Assembly (NCBI RefSeq): GCF_003390925.1
Contig: NZ_QUBS01000077.1
Span: 1-64,000, forward strand
Source: Trinickia diaoshuihuensis
Lineage (GTDB): Bacteria > Pseudomonadota > Gammaproteobacteria > Burkholderiales > Burkholderiaceae
Direction of reading: 5' to 3'
Length of the DNA stretch: 64,000 nucleotides
Both the position numbers and the translations under genes were made by a program. Of this stretch, positions 59,059 through 64,000 are shown piece by piece. Every line of letters starts with the position of its first letter. Position 1 is the stretch's first letter. Under the pieces are notes generated by a model. That model saw only the letters and a program-made list of their open reading frames with translations. It was not told the origin of the DNA and did not search any database.

Positions 59059-59778
59059 CTACTCCCCGGCGTGTTCGGTCTCTTGGCGCACCGCCGCCTG
59101 CCCGAGCACCGCGTCGCGCTTGGCCAGCAAATGCGTGCGCAAAATCGCCGCCATTTTCTTGCCGTCGCGCGCCTCCAGCGCCCGAATCATCTCTTCATGA
59201 TCACGGACGGCGCTTTCCCATTTCGAGGCCGAATAATTCGAACGAAACCGCAGGGCCTGCAACCGGCGATTCGTCGCCAGGTACATCTGTCGCAGCGCCG
59301 TGTTGCGTGCTGCCTCGCTGATGCGGTCGTGAATCGCGCGGTTGCGCGCGTAGTAACCAGGCAAATCGTGCTGCACGTGGCAAGCGAGCATTTCGTCATG
59401 CAGCACCTTGATCTCGGCCAATTCGGCGGCCGTGATGCGCTCGCACGCCAGCTCGCCTGAAAACGCCTCGAGCCCGCTCATCAGTTCGAACGTCTCGCGG
59501 ACCTCGACCTCGCTCATCTGCGACACGATCGCGCCCCGATTGGGCAGCAGTTCGACGAGCCCCTCGACGGCCAGCACCTTGAACGCCTCGCGCAGCGGCG
59601 TACGCGATACGCCGAGGCGCTCGCAGAGCTCGCGCTCGTTCAGCTTCAAGCCCGGCGCAAGCAGCCCCTCGACGATAAACGTGCGCAGATGATCCACAAC
59701 CGTGTCGTGCAACTGCTGGCGCTCCACCTTCGGCAAAAGCGGCACGACATCGGCGCTTGGCGCGCTCGTATTTTGCAT
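59059..59778 (-). CDS. GntR family regulator, FadR/FCD subfamily
   Basis: The 239-residue regulator has an N-terminal winged helix (LHDTVVDHLRTFIVEGLLAPGLKLNERELCERLGVSRTPLREAFKVLAVEGLVELLPNRGAIV) and an FCD ligand-binding domain (residues about 100-225) with His and Asp metal-site candidates (ELAEIKVLHDEMLACH, NRAIHDRISEAARN). It is divergent from the catabolic operon, and a TTTGCATGCAAA palindrome lies on its own start codon. It likely represses both until a pathway acid binds. Confidence 0.9.
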   Translation of the reverse strand: MQNTSAPSADVVPLLPKVERQQLHDTVVDHLRTFIVEGLLAPGLKLNERELCERLGVSRTPLREAFKVLAVEGLVELLPNRGAIVSQMSEVEVRETFELMSGLEAFSGELACERITAAELAEIKVLHDEMLACHVQHDLPGYYARNRAIHDRISEAARNTALRQMYLATNRRLQALRFRSNYSASKWESAVRDHEEMIRALEARDGKKMAAILRTHLLAKRDAVLGQAAVRQETEHAGE

Positions 59779-59783
59779 GCAAA
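59772..59783. promoter_or_regulatory. Candidate GntR operator 1
   Basis: TTTGCATGCAAA (59772-59783) is a perfect 12-bp palindrome that covers the gntR start codon. It matches the operator 2 sequence at 11 of 12 positions. Confidence 0.6.
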
Positions 59784-59915
59784 CCTCCCCCCACTTCCAA
59801 TGACAGGAATTTTACAGGAGCATTCGCGGCTGCCTGCCGCTTTTGGCGCGGCTCGCACATCATCATGCCTGCCCCTGTTTTCTCTTCCATCAGACAAAAA
59901 CATGAGTTAAAGTTT

Positions 59916-59927
59916 TTTGCATTCAAA
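59916..59927. promoter_or_regulatory. Candidate GntR operator 2
   Basis: TTTGCATTCAAA (59916-59927) lies 22 bases before the aminotransferase ATG. Its outer arms extend to TTTTG-N4-CAAAA (59915-59928). It resembles operator 1, so one regulator probably binds both ends of the divergent region. Confidence 0.6.
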
Positions 59928-59949
59928 ATTCAAAACAAGGACCCGACGC

Positions 59950-61170
59950 ATGTTGAAGCTCGACTTCCACCCGGCCGGTCGCCACTTTCTGCAGATTCCG
60001 GGGCCGAGTCCGGTGCCCGACCGCATCTTGCGCGCGATGAGTCTGCCCACGATCGACCACCGCGGCCCGGAGTTCGGCGCGCTGGGGCTGAAAGTACTCG
60101 AAGGCATCCGCAAGATCTTCAAGACGAACCAGCCCGTGGTGATCTACCCGGCGTCCGGTACGGGCGCTTGGGAAGCGGCGCTCAGTAACACGTTGAGCCC
60201 GGGCGACAGCGTGCTCATGTACGAAACCGGACATTTCGCCACGCTGTGGAAGAAGATGGCCGAGAATCTGGGGCTCAAGCCCGAGTTCCTCGGCTTGCCC
60301 GGCACCGAGGGCTGGCGCCGCGGGGTGCAGGCCGACCGGATCGAAGCGCGTTTGCGCGCCGATGCCGGCCACACGATCAAAGCCGTGTGCGTCGTGCACA
60401 ACGAAACCTCGACGGGCGTCACCTCCGATATCGCCGCCGTGCGCCGCGCCATCGACGCGGCCGGGCATCCGGCGCTGCTGCTCGTCGATACGATCTCGGG
60501 CCTTGCCTCGGCCGACTACCGGCATGACGAATGGGGCGTGGACGTCACGGTGTCCGGCTCGCAAAAAGGCTTGATGCTGCCGCCCGGCATCAGCTTCAAC
60601 GCCGTTTCGCCGAAAGCACTCGAAGCGAGCAAAACGGCTAAGCTGCCGCGCGCGTTTTGGGGCTGGGGCGAGATCATCGAAATGAACAAGCAGGGCTACT
60701 GGCCGTACACGCCGAGCACGAATCTGCTCTACGGGCTGGCCGAGGCCATCGACATGATTCTCGCGGAAGGGCTCGAGAACGTCTTCGCGCGCCATCAACG
60801 GCTCGCTTGCGCCTGCCGCGCCGCCGTCACGGCCTGGGGCCTCGAGATCCAGTGCGCCGATCCGGCCGTCTATTCGCCCGTGCTGACCGGCGTCGTGATG
60901 CCCGAAGGTATCGATGCCGACGCCGTGCGCAAACTCATCTACGAGCACTTCGACATGTCGCTCGGCACGGGGCTCGGCAAGGTCAAAGGCCGCATGTTCC
61001 GCATCGGCCACCTTGGCGATTGCAACGACCTCACGCTAATGGCCACGCTTTCGGGGTGCGAAATGGGGCTGCGGCTCGCGGGCGTGAAGCTCGCCGGCAG
61101 CGGCGTCTTGGCCGCAATGGATCACCTGACGCGGAACGCGGTGAAGCCGGTACTGGGGGGGGCAGCATGA
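59950..61170 (+). CDS. Class V aminotransferase, serine--glyoxylate aminotransferase-like
   Basis: The 406-residue PLP enzyme begins HFLQIPGPSPVPDRILRAMSLPTIDHRGPEFGAL, typical of alanine/serine/aspartate-glyoxylate aminotransferases. The PLP Lys is Lys206 in VSGSQKGLMLPPG; the cofactor Asp is in LLLVDTISGLAS. It likely moves an amino group between a pathway amino acid and glyoxylate or pyruvate. It starts a three-gene operon under GntR control, with AAGGA upstream of ATG 59950. It overlaps the hydratase gene by 4 bases (ATGA). Confidence 0.88.
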   Translation: MLKLDFHPAGRHFLQIPGPSPVPDRILRAMSLPTIDHRGPEFGALGLKVLEGIRKIFKTNQPVVIYPASGTGAWEAALSNTLSPGDSVLMYETGHFATLWKKMAENLGLKPEFLGLPGTEGWRRGVQADRIEARLRADAGHTIKAVCVVHNETSTGVTSDIAAVRRAIDAAGHPALLLVDTISGLASADYRHDEWGVDVTVSGSQKGLMLPPGISFNAVSPKALEASKTAKLPRAFWGWGEIIEMNKQGYWPYTPSTNLLYGLAEAIDMILAEGLENVFARHQRLACACRAAVTAWGLEIQCADPAVYSPVLTGVVMPEGIDADAVRKLIYEHFDMSLGTGLGKVKGRMFRIGHLGDCNDLTLMATLSGCEMGLRLAGVKLAGSGVLAAMDHLTRNAVKPVLGGAA

Positions 61171-61982
61171 CGGCGCGCTCGATAAACGATGTAGATGCCG
61201 GAGCGTCCGGCGATCGGATCGGCCGATTGGCGCGCATGCTCGCGAGCGCACGCGCGGCAGGGCCCGGCGCGCGCATCGCCGAATTGGCCGCCGATCTGGC
61301 GCCCGCGAGCGAGGACGAAGCCTATGCCGTCCAAGACGCCATCCTGCGCGAGATGAATCAAGCGGCCGGCGGCTGGAAGATCGGCGCCAAATCGGCCGGC
61401 GGTCCCGCGCAAGGCGCGCCGCTACCCGCGCGCGACGTCCACCGCGGCGCGGCCGCGCTCGCGCATGCGGCCTATGCGAAACCCGGACTCGAACTCGAGG
61501 TGGCCTTCGTACTCGGCCGAGGATTTCGGTCCGATGACGGTCCTCAGAGCGAAGCCGCCGTGCGCGAAGCGATCGCGAGCGTGCATGCCGCGATCGAAGT
61601 CGTCGCGAGCCGGTTTACGCTCTGGCCGAACGTCGACAAGCACTGGCAGCTCGCGGACTTGCAAAACAACGGCGCGCTCGTCGTCGGCGAGGGCGTGCCG
61701 TACGACACGCGGTTCGAAACGCATTTCCCGTTCGTCTCTCCCTCGATGCGCTTTACGTTCGACGGCGCCGACATCGTCCGTGCGGCCCCCGCCAATCCGG
61801 CCGGCGATCCGCGCTGGCTGCCGTACTGGCTCGTCAACCACTGTATGGCGCGCGGGCTCGATCTCGCCCCGGGTACCGTACTCACTTGCGGCTCATACAC
61901 GGGCATGTACTTTCCCGCGGGCGCGGGCGTCGCGCGCGGAGAAATCGAAGGGTTGCCGCCCGTCGAATTGACCTTGACGTGA
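61167..61982 (+). CDS. 2-oxopent-4-enoate hydratase-like enzyme (FAH superfamily)
   Basis: The 271-residue protein belongs to the fumarylacetoacetate-hydrolase/2-keto-4-pentenoate-hydratase family: DEAYAVQDAILREMNQAAGGWKIGAKS at the start, the metal-site ELEVAFVLGRGF, and LTCGSYTGMYFPAGAGVARGEIEGLPPVELTL at the C-terminus. Members hydrate or decarboxylate unsaturated 2-oxo acids. Its ATG overlaps the aminotransferase stop by 4 bases. It would act after transamination on the resulting 2-oxo acid. Confidence 0.85.
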   Translation: MTARSINDVDAGASGDRIGRLARMLASARAAGPGARIAELAADLAPASEDEAYAVQDAILREMNQAAGGWKIGAKSAGGPAQGAPLPARDVHRGAAALAHAAYAKPGLELEVAFVLGRGFRSDDGPQSEAAVREAIASVHAAIEVVASRFTLWPNVDKHWQLADLQNNGALVVGEGVPYDTRFETHFPFVSPSMRFTFDGADIVRAAPANPAGDPRWLPYWLVNHCMARGLDLAPGTVLTCGSYTGMYFPAGAGVARGEIEGLPPVELTLT

Positions 61983-62092
61983 AGGTGGCCTGACCGCCGG
62001 CCGGCGTGCGTCATCGCCGCGCGCACGTATCCGAACAGTGACGTACTTGTTGTAGCGGACGCGGCAACGCGTCTGTCCACCTAAGGAGACCG

Positions 62093-63382
62093 ATGATGTT
62101 TCGTCGAGCCACCATGCGCGTGCTGTTGCTGTTGTGCGTGATGTATCTCATCACTTACGTCGACCGCGTCAACGTGAGCACCGCGGCCAGCGCATTCGGC
62201 GCCGAGTTGCATCTCACGCACACGCAGATCGGCCTAGTGTTTTCCGCATTCGCTTATCCGTATCTGCTGTTCCAAATCATCGGGGGCTGGGTCGGCGACC
62301 GCTTCGGCCCGCGCCGTACGCTCGCCGTCTGCGGCATCGTCTGGGCCGGCGCGACGATCTTGACGGGTCTGGCCACGGGCTTCGCATCGATGATCGCCGC
62401 GCGCTTGCTGCTGGGCCTCGGCGAAGGCGCGACGTTCCCGACCGCGACGCGCGCCATGTCGAACTGGATGCCGAGCGATCGGCGCGGCTTCGCGCAGGGC
62501 ATCACGCACGCCGCCTCGCGCATCGGCAATGCGGTCGCCCCACCGCTGATCGTCTGGCTCATGGTGTCGACGAGCTGGCGCGGCGCGTTCATCATCACCG
62601 GTATCGGCAGCTTGATCTGGGCGCTCATCTGGGCTTGGTACTTCCGCGACGATCCGCGCGATCACCCCCGCATCACCGACACCGAATGCGATCAGCTCGC
62701 CGCCTACTCGGGCAGCAAGGAGCGCACACCCGCGCCGTGGGGGCAGCTCTTTGCGCGCATGAGTCCCGTCACCGCGGTCTACTTCTGCTACGGGTGGGTG
62801 CTCTGGCTGTTCCTGAGTTGGCTTCCGCAATACTTTCTGCACAACTATCACTTGCAGCTCGGCAAATCGGCGCTATTCGCGTCGGGCGTCTTCTTCGCCG
62901 GCGTGCTCGGCGACTGGCTGGGCGGCTCGGTCACCGATGCGATTCTGCGCAAGAGCGGCAACGTACGCACGGCGCGCAACGTCATGGTCGGCGTGTGCAT
63001 GCTGCTGACGCTGATCTCGCTGGCCCCGATCATGCTGATGTCGAACATCTCGCTGACGCTGGCCGCCATCTGCCTGAGCGCCGGCTTCTTCTTCAACGAA
63101 ATGACGATCGGCCCGATGTGGGCCGTGCCGATGGACATCGCGCCGAAACACTCGGGCATCGCAAGCGGGATCATGAACTGCGGCTCGGCGGGCGCCGCCA
63201 TCGTGAGTCCCGTCATCGGCGGCTGGCTCATCGATAAGACCGGCGACTGGAATTTGCCGTTCATCGTCTCGATGGCGCTGATGGCCATCGGCATCGTGCT
63301 GTCGTTCACGATGTCGCCCGATCGCACGCTCGGCACCGAAACCGGTGACAAGCAAACGTCGCGAGCCGGCAAACTCGTTTGA
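62093..63382 (+). CDS. MFS anion:cation symporter family (organic-acid importer)
   Basis: The 429-residue, 12-helix transporter opens with LLLLCVMYLITYVDRVNVSTAASAFGAELHLTHTQIGLVFSAFAYPYLLFQIIGGWVGDRFGPRRTL, typical of the ACS branch (glucarate, galactonate, phthalate or tartrate carriers). It probably imports the operon substrate. AAGGAG lies 8 bases before ATG 62093; a second ATG at 62096 is possible. It is the last gene of the operon, with the terminator at 63421. Confidence 0.88.
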   Translation: MMFRRATMRVLLLLCVMYLITYVDRVNVSTAASAFGAELHLTHTQIGLVFSAFAYPYLLFQIIGGWVGDRFGPRRTLAVCGIVWAGATILTGLATGFASMIAARLLLGLGEGATFPTATRAMSNWMPSDRRGFAQGITHAASRIGNAVAPPLIVWLMVSTSWRGAFIITGIGSLIWALIWAWYFRDDPRDHPRITDTECDQLAAYSGSKERTPAPWGQLFARMSPVTAVYFCYGWVLWLFLSWLPQYFLHNYHLQLGKSALFASGVFFAGVLGDWLGGSVTDAILRKSGNVRTARNVMVGVCMLLTLISLAPIMLMSNISLTLAAICLSAGFFFNEMTIGPMWAVPMDIAPKHSGIASGIMNCGSAGAAIVSPVIGGWLIDKTGDWNLPFIVSMALMAIGIVLSFTMSPDRTLGTETGDKQTSRAGKLV

Positions 63383-63420
63383 ATCGCGCTATCGCCCCGG
63401 CGCAATGCTTTTCACCCGGC

Positions 63421-63450
63421 GCCCCGGATTATTCCGGGGCATTTTTTTAT
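63421..63450 (+). terminator. Intrinsic terminator of the GntR-controlled operon
   Basis: GCCCCGG (63421-63427) pairs with CCGGGGC (63434-63440) around ATTATT and is followed by ATTTTTTTAT. This is a canonical plus-strand Rho-independent terminator. Confidence 0.92.
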
Positions 63451-63596
63451 TTGAAAGCGCATAGCGCGCGCAATGGGTTCCTTGCAACGCCTCGATTTCC
63501 CGCAGAACGATGGCGCCAATCGAAAGGATCGGCGTTCCATATTCGGCGTCGAATTTCCACATATTGGAATTCGGCACATTTTTTACGCGTTAACCA

Positions 63597-63623
63597 TTAA
63601 GTTTTCATCATCGTTGCCGATCA
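63597..63623 (+). promoter_or_regulatory. Sigma-28 (FliA) promoter of the MCP gene
   Basis: TTAAGTTT (63597-63604), an 11-base spacer and GCCGATCA (63616-63623) match TAAAGTTT-N11-GCCGATAA with 7/8 and 6-7/8 positions and ideal spacing. The predicted leader is about 85 nt. Confidence 0.85.
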
Positions 63624-63715
63624 GCTTAGGATCAACCCGCGGTCGATCCGCTCAGCAACGCTCCCGCCGCGAGTGCACCAACGGCACTCGAACGACGGCC
63701 TATAAGGAACCAGTC

Positions 63716-64000
63716 ATGTTGAAGAAGTTGTCGATAAGGGCATCGCTTACCTATTTCGTCGTGTTCGTCGCGATCGTGCTGCTGGTCGGCGCGGCGGGCG
63801 GCTTGCTTTCGCTGCGCGCGAGCAATGCCTCCCTCGAACAGATGTATCAAGTCGATACGCCCGCGGTGGCCGATCTGGAAGGCAGCGCCGAACAACTGCT
63901 GCGTTTGCGCCTGGCGTTGGCCACTTATTCATCGTTGACCGAATTGAACGATACGAACGGCGCCGCGGCCGTATTGACCCGTTTCGATACGTATTTGAAA
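63716..64000 (+). CDS. Methyl-accepting chemotaxis protein, N-terminal part (cut by window edge)
   Basis: The visible 95 residues begin with a transmembrane helix (ASLTYFVVFVAIVLLVGAAGGLLSL) and the start of a four-helix periplasmic ligand-binding domain of the Tar type (ASNASLEQMYQVDTPAVADLEGSAEQLLRLRLALATYSSL). The HAMP and signalling domains are beyond the window. TATAAGGAAC precedes the ATG, and a sigma-28 promoter lies 93 bp upstream, confirming late flagellar-class expression. Confidence 0.93.
   Translation, partial: MLKKLSIRASLTYFVVFVAIVLLVGAAGGLLSLRASNASLEQMYQVDTPAVADLEGSAEQLLRLRLALATYSSLTELNDTNGAAAVLTRFDTYLK

Noticed and set aside
1-64000. CRISPR arrays, tRNA or rRNA genes, insertion sequences
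   Set aside because: No regularly spaced repeats, cloverleaf candidates, transposase-like frames or terminal inverted repeats were recognised by eye; a dedicated scan (tRNAscan, ISfinder) would settle it.

Overview
The window is a high-GC chromosomal segment from a betaproteobacterium of the Burkholderia sensu lato group (Burkholderia, Paraburkholderia, Trinickia or Caballeronia type). The gene order flhDC-motAB-cheY-cheA, an H-NS-like gene, rpsU next to fliC-fliD, and the codon bias support this; the species cannot be named from the sequence. No rRNA, tRNA, CRISPR array, insertion sequence or origin was seen. Region by region: (1) 1-4555, minus strand, is the flagellar master regulator flhDC followed by motA-motB-cheY-cheA. 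The stator/chemotaxis block has its own sigma-28 promoter at 3413-3439. (2) 5145-11490 is a mixed housekeeping stretch: a GT4 glycosyltransferase, an H-NS-like protein, a phosphatase, a HAD hydrolase, a BadF-type sugar kinase, tag and rpsU. (3) 12109-15088 holds a sigma-28 promoter, flagellin fliC, cap fliD, chaperone fliT and a clear terminator. (4) 15281-34854 is a large glycosylation island. It carries three tandem TPR/OGT-type (SPINDLY-like) protein glycosyltransferases, a three-domain GT2-methyltransferase-GT protein, and a divergent operon with a VioA-like sugar aminotransferase, a WbqC protein, a methyltransferase, a NeuD-type acyltransferase, a beta-propeller protein and a PhyH dioxygenase. 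An FkbM methyltransferase, a TPR-heptosyltransferase-like protein and a second complete motA-motB stator pair follow. The position beside fliC and the Qui4N-type aminotransferase point to flagellin glycosylation with a modified 4-amino-4,6-dideoxyhexose, as I recall for Burkholderia cenocepacia. (5) 35185-39237 is accessory: a secreted GH18 chitinase with two CBM5/12 modules, a YecD-like isochorismatase-fold hydrolase divergent from a TetR regulator with visible operators, and a lower-GC ParB-fold protein with a disordered N-terminus. (6) 39380-55987 is the most interesting part: an apparent 11-gene minus-strand operon (wecB, bcsB-like, nfrB, nfrA, two AlgJ/AlgX-like genes, MBOAT, carrier protein, amino-acid-type adenylation enzyme, algF, acyl-CoA-dehydrogenase-like gene), met by a convergent DUF4434 lipoprotein gene. 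It combines a phage-N4-receptor-type (Nfr/NGR), c-di-GMP-gated ManNAc polysaccharide synthase with an alginate-type O-acylation machine that appears to be fed by an NRPS-like adenylation/carrier/dehydrogenase trio. I know of no description of this combination. (7) 56225-64000 has a degraded HigB-like toxin with an intact antitoxin, a Bcr/CflA drug transporter, a GntR-controlled catabolic operon (class V aminotransferase, 2-oxopent-4-enoate-hydratase-like enzyme, MFS importer) with two matching operators, and the start of a methyl-accepting chemotaxis gene behind a near-perfect sigma-28 promoter. Together the window links motility (master regulator, stators, filament, chemoreceptor) with surface glycobiology: flagellin glycosylation and a probably biofilm-related acylated exopolysaccharide.
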